Shown: positions 1 to 7,369, numbered from the stretch's first letter. The stretch is DNA of 20,119 nucleotides from CAYQQO01 sp964420115 (GCA_964420115.1 CAYQQO010000011.1:1-20119); one strand, 5' to 3'. The notes: generated from the letters alone by a model not told the origin. A program made the numbers and translations.

Positions 1-2
1 AC

Positions 3-467
3 GCTATTTCCAAAGCGCTGGAGCTTTTCTATAATGATTATGGGCACTATCCCATGAGCAATGAATGCGGAACAGAAGGGCAAGAATGCACTTACAATTA
101 TCCATGCGATCACTCAACTGTAAGATGCAGATTTGAATCAGAAGCAGACGCAGGATACCCCTGTTTGGGACTATGGGTCTATTTTGGCACAAACCCGCAG
201 TATACAAACAGACTAATACGACTTTTAAATGATTACGGCTATTTAAACAGTTATTTCCAAGACCCCCAAGACCCAGACGGAGATAAACACCTTTATTACT
301 ATTATACAGATATAACCGGCCAACATTTTACCCTTATGGCATCATTGGAAAATCCCACCAATAGAGATATAGCCACACAGTTATTAGAACCTCCAGCAAC
401 TGACGACTGCAGCTGTTCAAAATACCCAACCGAATATGAAACCAATTGCTACCGTATAGCCAGATAA
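3..467 (+). CDS. Type IV pilin / pseudopilin-like protein, C-terminal part (5' end outside window)
   Basis: The reading frame is open from the first complete codon at position 3 to TAA at 467, so the gene starts upstream of the window; the ATG at 54 lies inside it. The first visible residues (AISKALELFYNDYGHYP) fit the helix-then-proline stretch that follows the N-terminal transmembrane helix in type IV pilins and GspG-like pseudopilins. Further on, DPQDPDGD followed by an aromatic YYYYTD strand resembles the DP-rich, possibly Ca-binding C-terminal loop of pseudopilins. The prepilin peptidase site and membrane helix would lie upstream and are not seen. Eight cysteines occur in the visible 154 residues, suggesting disulfides outside the membrane. 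By family, such proteins form surface pili used for adhesion or DNA uptake. The gene ends 2 nt before thrS and may share its transcript. Pilin-like is fairly secure; the exact subtype is not. Confidence 0.72.
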   Translation, partial: AISKALELFYNDYGHYPMSNECGTEGQECTYNYPCDHSTVRCRFESEADAGYPCLGLWVYFGTNPQYTNRLIRLLNDYGYLNSYFQDPQDPDGDKHLYYYYTDITGQHFTLMASLENPTNRDIATQLLEPPATDDCSCSKYPTEYETNCYRIAR

Positions 468-469
468 TT

Positions 470-2215
470 ATGAAAAAAGAAACAAAAACAGAAACAATTA
501 GACACTCTTGGGCCCATTTATTAGCCGCCGCTGTCCAAGAAATATTCCCGGGGGCTAAATTTGGCATTGGCCCAACCATTGAAGACGGTTTCTACTATGA
601 TTTTGATCTCTCCTTTACTTTGAAACCAGAAGATCTGTCTAAAATAGAAAAGCAAATGAAAGAAATGGCTAAGAAAAATTTGCCTTTTGAAAAAAAAGAG
701 CTAAGCATCACTAAAGCCAAGGAGCTGTTTAAAAAACTAAAACAGCCCTACAAAGTAGAGCTAGTCAATGATTTAGTTAAAAACGAAAAAGCCAAGAAAG
801 TGACAATCTATACAAGCGGCTCTTTTGCCGATCTTTGCCGTGGTCCCCATATTAAATCAACAAAAGAATTAAAAGGAAACGCTTTTAAATTAACAAAGCT
901 GGCCGGCGCTTATTGGAAAGGGAGTGAAAATAATAAAATGCTCCAGAGAGTTTACGGAATTGCCTTTTTAAACAAGAAAGAACTTGACCAATATTTAAAA
1001 CAAATTGCCGAAGCAGAAAAAAGAGACCATCGTCTTTTAGGCCAAAGGTTAAATCTTTTTCATATTGATGAAAATTTTGGCGCTGGCCTTATTCTTTGGC
1101 ACCCCAAAGGAGCTCTTCTGCGCCATATTATTGAAAGTTATTGGATAAAAGAACATTTAAATAACGGCTATCATCTTATCCAAACTCCGCATATCGCCAA
1201 ATTAGATCTCTGGCAAAAATCAGGACACTGGGATTTCTACCGTGAAAGCATGTATTCACCAATGAAAATTGAAGAAGAAGAATATGTAATAAAGCCGATG
1301 AACTGCCCCGGCCATATCCTAATTTACAAAAACCAGATTAAAAGCTACCGTGATTTACCTTTGCGCTGGGCAGAATTAGGCACTGTCTACCGCTATGAAA
1401 AATCGGGCGTTTTGCACGGTTTAACCAGAGTACGCGGCTTTACCCAAGATGACGCCCATATTTTCACCACGCTGGAAAATTTAGATAAAGAAATTAACAA
1501 TACTCTGCAATTCGGCCTTAAAATACTTAAAAGCTTCGGTTTTAATGATTTTGAGATTTATCTTTCCACCAGGCCAAAAAAATATGTCGGTAATCCCAAA
1601 AACTGGCAAAAAGCGACAAAGGCCCTTAAATCAGCCCTTAATAAAAACAAACTAAAATACCAAACAGACGAAGGGGAAGGAGTTTTTTACGGGCCAAAGA
1701 TTGATATTAAAATCAAAGATTCCTTAGGCAGAGCATGGCAATGCACCACCATCCAAGTTGATTTTAACCTGCCGGAAAGATTTGACATCAGCTATATCAA
1801 CCAAGAAGGGAAAAAAGAACAGCCCATTATGATCCACCGGGCCCTTCTCGGCTCTTTGGAACGTTTTATCGGGGTTATGATAGAGCACTATGCCGGCGCT
1901 CTGCCAGTATGGCTCTCGCCAAGTCAAGTTTGGATAGTCCCCATTGGGCAGGCGCATAAAAAATACAGCCAGCAAGTAGCTGAAAAACTAAAAGAAAATA
2001 ATATTCGTTTTGAAATAAAAGAGGAAAGCGAAACAGTTTCTAAAAAAATCCGCGAAGGAGAGCTCCAAAAAATTCCCTATTTATTGGTTGTCGGCGACAA
2101 AGAGAAAAAAGCCAAGAGTGTCCGAGCAAGAGAAAGAGAGAAAGGAGATATTGGAGAAATAAAAACAGATAGATTTATTGAAAGAATAAGACAGGAAATA
2201 GAAAGTAAAAAATAG
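470..2215 (+). CDS. thrS: Threonyl-tRNA synthetase lacking the TGS domain
   Basis: ThrRS charges tRNA-Thr with threonine in the cytosol; class II synthetase, 581 aa. The editing (N2) domain begins at once: H12xxxH16, with C123 and H127 in DLCRGPH, the four residues of the Ser-tRNA editing site. The catalytic core follows: motif 1 near residues 216-240, motif 2 near 299-325 (RWAELGTVYRYE), motif 3 near 457-475. Zinc ligands C279, H330 and H456 keep the E. coli spacing of 51 and 126 residues. The anticodon-binding domain starts near 485. The N-terminal TGS domain (about 60 residues in E. coli) is absent, and only a few codons of in-frame room (TTG at 446) exist upstream, so this is not an annotation error. 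I chose ATG at 470, just after the pilin stop, giving the junction TAA-TT-ATG without a Shine-Dalgarno. The product is 581 aa against 642 in E. coli. Confidence 0.97.
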   Translation: MKKETKTETIRHSWAHLLAAAVQEIFPGAKFGIGPTIEDGFYYDFDLSFTLKPEDLSKIEKQMKEMAKKNLPFEKKELSITKAKELFKKLKQPYKVELVNDLVKNEKAKKVTIYTSGSFADLCRGPHIKSTKELKGNAFKLTKLAGAYWKGSENNKMLQRVYGIAFLNKKELDQYLKQIAEAEKRDHRLLGQRLNLFHIDENFGAGLILWHPKGALLRHIIESYWIKEHLNNGYHLIQTPHIAKLDLWQKSGHWDFYRESMYSPMKIEEEEYVIKPMNCPGHILIYKNQIKSYRDLPLRWAELGTVYRYEKSGVLHGLTRVRGFTQDDAHIFTTLENLDKEINNTLQFGLKILKSFGFNDFEIYLSTRPKKYVGNPKNWQKATKALKSALNKNKLKYQTDEGEGVFYGPKIDIKIKDSLGRAWQCTTIQVDFNLPERFDISYINQEGKKEQPIMIHRALLGSLERFIGVMIEHYAGALPVWLSPSQVWIVPIGQAHKKYSQQVAEKLKENNIRFEIKEESETVSKKIREGELQKIPYLLVVGDKEKKAKSVRAREREKGDIGEIKTDRFIERIRQEIESKK

Positions 2216-2241
2216 GCATTGTAGTAAAACTCAAAAAGCGC

Positions 2242-2271
2242 AAACCTCCCAGTCATTTAGCTGGGAGGTTT
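2242..2271. terminator. Hairpin terminator between convergent transcripts
   Basis: A perfect stem of about 11 bp (AACCTCCCAG paired with CTGGGAGGTT plus one flanking A-T) with an 8-nt loop lies 27 nt after thrS and 24 nt past the end of the 58-aa gene on the other strand. The T-rich tail is short on the + side (TTTTCATTCT) and interrupted on the - side (TTTGCGCTTTTT). It probably ends transcription from both directions; the + strand role for thrS is the stronger one. Confidence 0.75.
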
Positions 2272-2294
2272 TCATTCTAACTCAAAGAACATAA

Positions 2295-2471
2295 CTACTT
2301 CCTTTCGCAGAACTGCAACCCAAGAAGACTCGTTCCCAATAGAGCAATCCCCCCAAAGAAAATCAAAGCGCTTTGTAGAAGAAGCGAAGCGAACAAAGCG
2401 GCAAAGCCCAAAAGAGCCGCAACAACAAGGCTGGTTTCAACCTTCTGTCTGATACTGTAATAAAATCCCAT
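2295..2471 (-). CDS. Small hydrophobic membrane protein, 58 aa, unknown function
   Basis: The frame runs from ATG at 2471 to TAG at 2295. It is preceded by AAGGAGG with 7 nt to the start, the best Shine-Dalgarno in the window, which is the main reason to believe in the gene. The product has a short polar N-terminus (MGFYYSIRQKVE), two hydrophobic segments at about residues 13-33 and 35-53 joined by a short Gln-Ser turn, and a charged end (CERK). That is a likely two-helix hairpin membrane protein. I do not recognise the family. It lies 106 nt downstream of map in the same direction, with a weak promoter of its own at 2516-2544, and ends just before the shared terminator. It could be the last gene of the spc transcript or a separate unit. 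The hydrophobic codon run and the SD argue against chance, but no homologue could be checked. Confidence 0.68.
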   Translation of the reverse strand: MGFYYSIRQKVETSLVVAALLGFAALFASLLLQSALIFFGGIALLGTSLLGLQFCERK

Positions 2472-2515
2472 GGCCTGTCCTCCTTTTTTATGGCCGGTTT
2501 TAAATAACTAAAAAC

Positions 2516-2544
2516 AGAATAACACATTTGGCTATCCCATTCAA
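2516..2544 (-). promoter_or_regulatory. Candidate promoter for the 58-aa membrane protein gene
   Basis: On the - strand, TTGAAT (2544-2539) and TATTCT (2521-2516) are separated by 17 nt, each matching four of six consensus positions. Transcription would begin near 2509, about 38 nt before the ATG. The match is moderate; readthrough from map is the alternative. Confidence 0.4.
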
Positions 2545-2577
2545 CGCTTTGCTATAAAATTAAGAAAATATCAAATA

Positions 2578-3321
2578 CTACTTAGTCAAAACAAAAGGAC
2601 CCTTTTCTGTCACCAAAACACTGTGCTCAAAGTGAGCTGATAAGCTGTTGTCAGCCGTCTGATAAACAAAGCCATCTGGACCCTTCTTAATGCCGGGCTG
2701 GCCCATTACCACCATCGGCTCAATCGCTAAAACCATCCCGGCTAAAAGCTCCTTTCCTTTATGCCTTTGGCCAAAATTGGGTATTTCCGGCTCTTCATGA
2801 AGCTGGCGGCCGATGCCGTGCCCGCACAAAGCGCGGACAACTTGAAATCCCTGACTCTCAACATGTTTTTGGACAGCGAAAGAAATATCGCCGATTGTTT
2901 TCCCGGGCTTAACTCTGGCAATGGCTCTTTGCAGAGATTTTTTTGTTACCTGAATCAACCGATTTACTTCTGGGTCAACCGAACCAATGGGCAGAGTTAT
3001 CGCCATGTCAGCATAAAGACCATTGTAAACAATACCCAAATCCAAACTCAAAATATCTCCTTCTTTTAACTCTCTCTTAGAAGGCGCGCCATGAACAATT
3101 TGCTCGTTGATTGAAACACATAAAGAAGCCGGAAAGCCGGCGTACCCCTTAAAAGCCGGCTTAGCATTAGATTTAAAAATAAGCTCTTGGGCGAGCTTGT
3201 CTAATTGTTCTGTGGCTACCCCTTCCCCTGCCTCTACCTTTACCCGCCCTATAATTTCTGCCAGAATTTTTCCGCCTTCTTTCATTATCTCAATCTCTTC
3301 TTTTGTTTTAATAGGAATCAT
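2578..3321 (-). CDS. map: Methionine aminopeptidase, type I
   Basis: Map removes the initiator Met from nascent proteins, acting near the ribosome exit. The 247-aa product has the type Ia pita-bread fold throughout. All metal and catalytic residues can be placed: H77 (IVHG), D94 (SLDLG), D105 (YADMA), H168 (CGHGIG), H175 (LHEEP), E201 (IEPM) and E232 (HFEHS). It begins directly with MIPIKTKEEIE, so there is no N-terminal zinc-finger extension. Its ATG overlaps the adk stop by 4 nt (ATGA), a usual sign of translational coupling. In many bacteria map follows secY-adk and is followed by infA; here a small membrane protein gene comes next instead. Confidence 0.97.
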   Translation of the reverse strand: MIPIKTKEEIEIMKEGGKILAEIIGRVKVEAGEGVATEQLDKLAQELIFKSNAKPAFKGYAGFPASLCVSINEQIVHGAPSKRELKEGDILSLDLGIVYNGLYADMAITLPIGSVDPEVNRLIQVTKKSLQRAIARVKPGKTIGDISFAVQKHVESQGFQVVRALCGHGIGRQLHEEPEIPNFGQRHKGKELLAGMVLAIEPMVVMGQPGIKKGPDGFVYQTADNSLSAHFEHSVLVTEKGPFVLTK

Positions 3322-4031
3322 TTTAAATTTTCTAAAATATTTTTATGAACTTCATCTACGGATGGCTCGCCATCTATTTCCATTATTTTAATGCCGCGTT
3401 CTTTTAAAAAACTGTAAATAGGGGCGGTTCTTTCCTCATATTCTTTCAGCCGAATCTTAATTGTTTCCGGCTTGTCTAATACCCTTGTCACCAACTTACC
3501 CCCGCACTTGGGACATTTTTTAAGTTTCCTATTTTCTTTTGAATAAACCAAAGTATGTCCGCATTTTTCGCAAATACGACGATGACTGTTTCTGAATATT
3601 GATGTTTCCGGTTTAATTATCAATCTGAAAACACATATATTCCCCCTGCCATATAAATTTTCTAAAAAGGGAATTAATACTTTTGATTCATTAAAGGTTC
3701 TGGGCGAGCCGCTGAAAACTACCCCCCTGCCCGACTGATGAAGTTTTTTTGTCTCCTCTATTACAATCCGGGCGGCCCAGTCCGGCGTACACAAAAGGCC
3801 GGAATCAAAGTTTCTTCTTTCTTTTTGGATTATTGGATCATTTTGCAAAGAAGGGTCATGGACTTTTTTTTCAATCGCCCGGCCAGTATCAAAATGCTCC
3901 AAATTAAAATGTTCGGCTAATTTTCTTGCCTGCGTCCCCTTGCCCGAACCGGGCGGACCATAAATAATAAAGACACCTTCCTTTGGCATATTTTGTAATC
4001 TTTCAATCGGCAAAAACAACGCTTCCCCCAT
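3318..4031 (-). CDS. adk: Adenylate kinase-like nucleoside monophosphate kinase, zinc-LID type, divergent NMP site
   Basis: Adenylate kinase interconverts ATP+AMP and 2 ADP. The 237-aa product has the P-loop G25PPGSGKGT33, a zinc LID with C154xxC157 and C173xxC176, and the LID-to-core segment with R183 and R194. The NMP-binding part is unusual. The family motif TGDMLR reads TGRAIE (T49-E54), so Arg36 of E. coli Adk is replaced by Glu54. The motif DGFPR reads SGSPR (107-111). AMP specificity is therefore not certain, though position between secY and map supports adk. I chose ATG at 4031: it overlaps the secY stop by 1 nt (TGATG) and has GAGGG 6 nt upstream, one of the few clear SDs here. A later ATG at residue 15 would place the P-loop nearer the N-terminus but has no SD. 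Confidence 0.88.
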   Translation of the reverse strand: MGEALFLPIERLQNMPKEGVFIIYGPPGSGKGTQARKLAEHFNLEHFDTGRAIEKKVHDPSLQNDPIIQKERRNFDSGLLCTPDWAARIVIEETKKLHQSGRGVVFSGSPRTFNESKVLIPFLENLYGRGNICVFRLIIKPETSIFRNSHRRICEKCGHTLVYSKENRKLKKCPKCGGKLVTRVLDKPETIKIRLKEYEERTAPIYSFLKERGIKIMEIDGEPSVDEVHKNILENLK

Positions 4032-5314
4032 CAAAATCCCTCATAGTCCCTCATAACTAATTGAGAACTTATTTGACGAATAGTCTCCAAAACAACAGAA
4101 ACAACAATTAGAAGGGCTGTCCCGCCGATAGCAAAGCCAAAAGCGGTAATGCCGGTCGCTCCTTGAACAACAGAAGGCAAAACCGCAATTGTCCCTAAAA
4201 ATATCGCGCCGAACAAAAGGACACGGTTTAGAATATAGTATAAAAAGTTAGTCGTTGACTGGCCCGGTCGGATACCGGGGATAAAGCCGCCCATTTTCTG
4301 CAGATTATTGGAAACGTTTTTCGGATCAAAAGTAACTGCCGTATAAAAATAAGTGAACAAAACCACCAAAACAAAATAAGCTATTCCGTAAAACCATGGG
4401 TTTTGGAAAAGAGCGCCAACCCATTGAGCAAAATTAGCCAGCCAAGTAATACTGGAGCCGCCCAAAAAGTTTGCCACCATCCCCGGAAAAAGCATAATTG
4501 ACAAAGCAAAAATAATAGGGATAACTCCTGCCGGGTTAACGTTTAACGGCAGATAAGTTGAAACTCCTCCGTAAATTCTGTGGCCTCTGACTCTTTTAGC
4601 ATAAGAAACAGGAATATTTCTTCTTCCTTCGGTCACCACCACCACACCAGCAGTAATAATTAGAGCCAAGACGATAAAAGCAAGGTAGGAAGGGATTTTT
4701 GAAGGGTCATACGTGGCAGCCAACTCTCTGACAGATAAAGGAACTTGAGCGACAATACCGGCAAAAATAAGAATAGAAACGCCATTGCCAACTCCCTTTT
4801 CGGAAATTAATTCGCCCAACCACATTAAAAACATAGCTCCGGCAGTAATAACAAACAGAGAGGTAGCCCAATCAAACAAAGACAAAGATTCAATAACGCC
4901 TTGGCGCATTAAAAGAGAAAGCATAGCGTATGACTGCAGAGCGGCTAAAGGGACGGTCAACATGCGGCCGTATTGGTTGAACTTCTGCCTGCCGGCCTCT
5001 CCTTCTTCTTTATAAATGGCTTCCAGACCGGGGAAAATCATCGTCAAAAGCTGCATAATAATTGTCCCGGTAATATAGGGGCCCAAGCCAAGCATAACAA
5101 TAGATAAATTGCTCATTGCTCCGCCGGTAAAAATATTCAAAAGACCGAACAATTGGTTATTGGTAAAAAACTGGCTTAATCTTTCTGCGTCAATGCCCGG
5201 CACAGGAATATTAGCCGCTACCCTGAAAATAACCAAAATAAAAAAGATAAAAAGTATCTTTTTGCGCAAGTCCTTAATTTTAAATACCTGAATAACTTTT
5301 TGATACCATTTCAT
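4031..5314 (-). CDS. secY: Protein translocase subunit SecY
   Basis: SecY forms the channel of the SecYEG translocon in the cytoplasmic membrane. The product is 427 aa, close to the usual 430-440, and alternates hydrophobic segments consistent with ten transmembrane helices. Recognisable landmarks are the N-terminal helix with RVAANIPVPGID (31-42), the GPYITGTIIMQLL segment (78-90) of TM2b, the cytosolic loop with GRRNIPVSYAKR, and FYTAVTFDPKNVSNNLQKMGG of the C5 loop region. It follows rplO after 40 nt and is coupled to adk through a 1-nt stop/start overlap, the standard end of the spc operon. The spacer upstream holds a perfect TATAAT but no fitting -35 box. Confidence 0.98.
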   Translation of the reverse strand: MKWYQKVIQVFKIKDLRKKILFIFFILVIFRVAANIPVPGIDAERLSQFFTNNQLFGLLNIFTGGAMSNLSIVMLGLGPYITGTIIMQLLTMIFPGLEAIYKEEGEAGRQKFNQYGRMLTVPLAALQSYAMLSLLMRQGVIESLSLFDWATSLFVITAGAMFLMWLGELISEKGVGNGVSILIFAGIVAQVPLSVRELAATYDPSKIPSYLAFIVLALIITAGVVVVTEGRRNIPVSYAKRVRGHRIYGGVSTYLPLNVNPAGVIPIIFALSIMLFPGMVANFLGGSSITWLANFAQWVGALFQNPWFYGIAYFVLVVLFTYFYTAVTFDPKNVSNNLQKMGGFIPGIRPGQSTTNFLYYILNRVLLFGAIFLGTIAVLPSVVQGATGITAFGFAIGGTALLIVVSVVLETIRQISSQLVMRDYEGF

Positions 5315-5354
5315 ATATTTTTAGAAATTATACAAAGACCAATCTAACAACCCC

Positions 5355-5894
5355 TTATTTTTTCTTACTTGCTCGGGCTTTTGCTTTTTTGGCCGGCTTG
5401 CTTGTTTTAGCGTTGGGGCTCTTCCCTTTTATTACTCCGCTTTTTATTGCCTCGCTTTTAGCGCTTTTTGAAAAAGAAACTCCCTCAAATTTTAATTCTT
5501 TTTTAACTTCCCCAAACCCTAAAATTTTAACCTTAGGAATACTTCCCCCCATTCTACCAACCAAGCCCTTTTCAAGCAAACTTTTAGGAGAAACAACTTC
5601 GCCGCTTTTATAGTATTTACTAATATCTTTTAAGTTTAAAACGATCTGCCTGTTTTTTAACCTAAAAAGCTTTTTGCCCTGCTTTATTCCCAAACTGCCG
5701 CGCTGGCCTCTTTTTTTAGGCAAACGCTTAAAAAACAAAGTATCGCCGCCAGAAAAACCGGGCCGCGGCTTTTTACCGGCCCGCGCCTTCTGGCCTTTAA
5801 CGCCCCGTCCCGAATATGTCCCCTTTTTACCTCCTCTGCCAACGCGTTTCGCCGCCTTCTTTTTATTTTTTATTTTTAATTGATAAAGCTGCAT
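5355..5894 (-). CDS. rplO: 50S ribosomal protein uL15 with basic C-terminal tail
   Basis: uL15 binds 23S rRNA and enters late in large-subunit assembly. The Gly/Arg/Lys-rich N-terminus (RVGRGGKKGTYSGRG, 17-31) and the conserved GFSGGDTLFFKRLPKKRG segment (46-63) identify it, and the globular domain runs to about residue 155. Residues from about 156 to 179 form a Lys/Ala/Ser-rich tail beyond the usual end near 145-150. The gene starts 2 nt after the rpsE stop (TAA-TT-ATG). In most bacteria rpmD (uL30) lies between these two genes; there is no room for it here. Confidence 0.97.
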   Translation of the reverse strand: MQLYQLKIKNKKKAAKRVGRGGKKGTYSGRGVKGQKARAGKKPRPGFSGGDTLFFKRLPKKRGQRGSLGIKQGKKLFRLKNRQIVLNLKDISKYYKSGEVVSPKSLLEKGLVGRMGGSIPKVKILGFGEVKKELKFEGVSFSKSAKSEAIKSGVIKGKSPNAKTSKPAKKAKARASKKK

Positions 5895-5896
5895 AA

Positions 5897-6364
5897 TTAA
5901 ACCCCAACGGCTGTTTTCTTAATTTTTTTCAATGCCTTAACAGTCGCTCTGGCGTTGTTGAGCTTATTGCCTGTCCGGCCGATTATTTTCGCAGAAATGT
6001 TTTCAATCCCTGCCAAATCAGCAATAACCCTAATCGCCCCGCCGGCAATAATACCCCTTCCTTGGCGCCCCGGCTTTAAAACAACTTTAGCGCTGCAATA
6101 TTTTGCCTCTACCTGATGAGGAATAGTTCCTCCAATTGTTCTTATCTCGATCAAATGTTTTTTTGCGTCAGCAGACGCTTTCTCTACCGCCAAACTGACA
6201 TCTTGCCCCTTAGCCACGCCAACGCCGACTTTACCTTTCCGATTACCAATGATAACAACAGCCCTAAAGCTAAAACGTCTCCCGCCAGCCACTACCCGAA
6301 CAACCCGCGCTAAATCAAGCAGCTTTTGTTCATATTCCTTTTTCTCTGGTTCTTTATTATTCAT
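5897..6364 (-). CDS. rpsE: 30S ribosomal protein uS5
   Basis: uS5 sits near the mRNA entry side of the small subunit and affects decoding accuracy. The 155-aa product shows the N-terminal double-stranded-RNA-binding domain (RVVRVVAGGRRFSFRAVVI, GNRKGKVGVGVAKG) and the C-terminal domain with GRGIIAGGAIR and the GRTGNKLNNARAT motif. Length is normal (E. coli 167). The ATG follows the rplR stop by 2 nt (TAA-TT-ATG) with no Shine-Dalgarno, which suggests coupling to rplR. The next gene downstream is rplO. Confidence 0.98.
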   Translation of the reverse strand: MNNKEPEKKEYEQKLLDLARVVRVVAGGRRFSFRAVVIIGNRKGKVGVGVAKGQDVSLAVEKASADAKKHLIEIRTIGGTIPHQVEAKYCSAKVVLKPGRQGRGIIAGGAIRVIADLAGIENISAKIIGRTGNKLNNARATVKALKKIKKTAVGV

Positions 6365-6366
6365 AA

Positions 6367-6714
6367 TTAAAACTTTAATCCTCCTTCTCTGGCGCCTTCA
6401 GCCGCCGCTTTAACCCGACCATGGTAATTATAGCCGCCCCGATCAAAAACCACTGCTTCTATATTCTTTTCCTTTGCTTTTTTACCGATAAGAAGGCCGA
6501 CTTTTTTGGCTGTTTCTGTTTTATTCATAGAGCCGCCTTTAATTTCTGTATCGCTGGCGCTAAAAAGAGTTTGCCCTTTCCCGTCATCAATTAACTGAAG
6601 ATAAATATGTTTATTGCTTTTGAAAACCGAAAGCCGGGGGCGATTTTGATTCCCCGTTATTTTTGCCCTCACTCTTTTATGTCTTCTTTCGCGTTTTTCT
6701 TGTTTTTTTAACAT
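6367..6714 (-). CDS. rplR: 50S ribosomal protein uL18
   Basis: uL18 binds 5S rRNA with uL5 in the central protuberance. The product is 115 aa (E. coli 117) with the basic start KKQEKRERRHKRVRAKITG, the RPRLSVFKSNKHIYLQLIDD core strand and the VVFDRGGYNYHGRVKAAAEGAREGG C-terminus. It has an AAGGA element 11 nt before ATG. It follows the largest spacer of the rplC-map gene run (85 nt after rplF), which can fold into the hairpin listed at 6736-6793, so its translation may be set separately from the upstream genes. Confidence 0.98.
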   Translation of the reverse strand: MLKKQEKRERRHKRVRAKITGNQNRPRLSVFKSNKHIYLQLIDDGKGQTLFSASDTEIKGGSMNKTETAKKVGLLIGKKAKEKNIEAVVFDRGGYNYHGRVKAAAEGAREGGLKF

Positions 6715-6735
6715 AAGGATTCAATTCCTTCGTTG

Positions 6736-6793
6736 CTTGCTTGCTCGGAAAAACAAACAAGTTTCTCCCCCCCTCGCTCCTTGAGCAAACAAA
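6736..6793 (-). promoter_or_regulatory. Two-tier hairpin in the rplF-rplR spacer
   Basis: Read as - strand RNA, 6793-6783 pairs with 6746-6736 (11 bp, two G-U). Inside it, 6768-6761 pairs with 6754-6747 (8 bp, one G-U) with a 6-nt loop; a 14-nt purine-rich bulge (6782-6769) lies between the two stems. All three non-Watson-Crick positions are wobble pairs in the - strand transcript but mismatches on the + strand, which supports an RNA role. The structure ends 21 nt before the rplR ATG. There is no U-tract, so it is not a terminator. It may be a binding site or an mRNA processing site. Confidence 0.5.
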
Positions 6794-6799
6794 TAGTTG

Positions 6800-7369
6800 T
6801 TATTCTGCAGCTGCCGCTTTTTTGCCGGCTTTTCTCCTTACTATTTCCCCTGAATACCTAATCCCTTTGCCCTTGTAGGGCTCAGGCCTTTTTTGGTCTC
6901 TTATCTTAGCAGCTATTTGGCCGACTAATTGCTTATTCCTTCCTGAAACAGTAATAACATTTTTTTCAACATTAAATTCAATGCCCTCCGGCGCCTCTAT
7001 TTCAACAGGATGAGAAAGGCCTAAATTCAAAACCAGCTTATTGCCTGAAAGAGCGGCTCTAAAGCCAATTCCTTCCACTTCCAATTTTTTTTCAAATCCT
7101 TCGGTCGTCCCCTTAATCATATTAGAAACCAACGACCGAAAAAGACCCCACAAAGAATAAATTTTCTTTGATTCCCCCTGAGGAGTTATTATCAATTCTT
7201 TTTGCCCGCCACTTTCTTCACCAGTTGAATCTCTTAACTCTACTTTCAGCTCTGAAGGAGTTATTTCACTAAGCTCTCCTTTGGGACCCTTAACAACAAC
7301 TCGGCGGCCGTCAATCTTTACTTCCACATCTTTTGGAATATTTATTATTTTTTTGCCTATTCTGCTCAT
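6800..7369 (-). CDS. rplF: 50S ribosomal protein uL6
   Basis: uL6 lies at the base of the L7/L12 stalk near the sarcin-ricin loop. The 189-aa product contains the two repeated domains of the family. It starts MSRIGKKIINIP, has LWGLFRSLVSNMIKGTTEGF at the end of domain 1, and in domain 2 the signature PEPYKGKGIRYSGEIVRRKAGK near the C-terminus, which contacts rRNA. A short acidic/Gly insertion (DSTGEESGGQ, about 48-57) in domain 1 and an Ala-rich end make it slightly longer than the E. coli protein (177). It follows rpsH after 35 nt without a clear SD. Confidence 0.98.
   Translation of the reverse strand: MSRIGKKIINIPKDVEVKIDGRRVVVKGPKGELSEITPSELKVELRDSTGEESGGQKELIITPQGESKKIYSLWGLFRSLVSNMIKGTTEGFEKKLEVEGIGFRAALSGNKLVLNLGLSHPVEIEAPEGIEFNVEKNVITVSGRNKQLVGQIAAKIRDQKRPEPYKGKGIRYSGEIVRRKAGKKAAAAE

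Noticed and set aside
5315..5354. Perfect TATAAT in the rplO-secY spacer as a secY promoter
   Set aside because: No -35 box lies 16-18 nt upstream and there is no extended TG motif; a TATAAT in AT-rich DNA is expected by chance.
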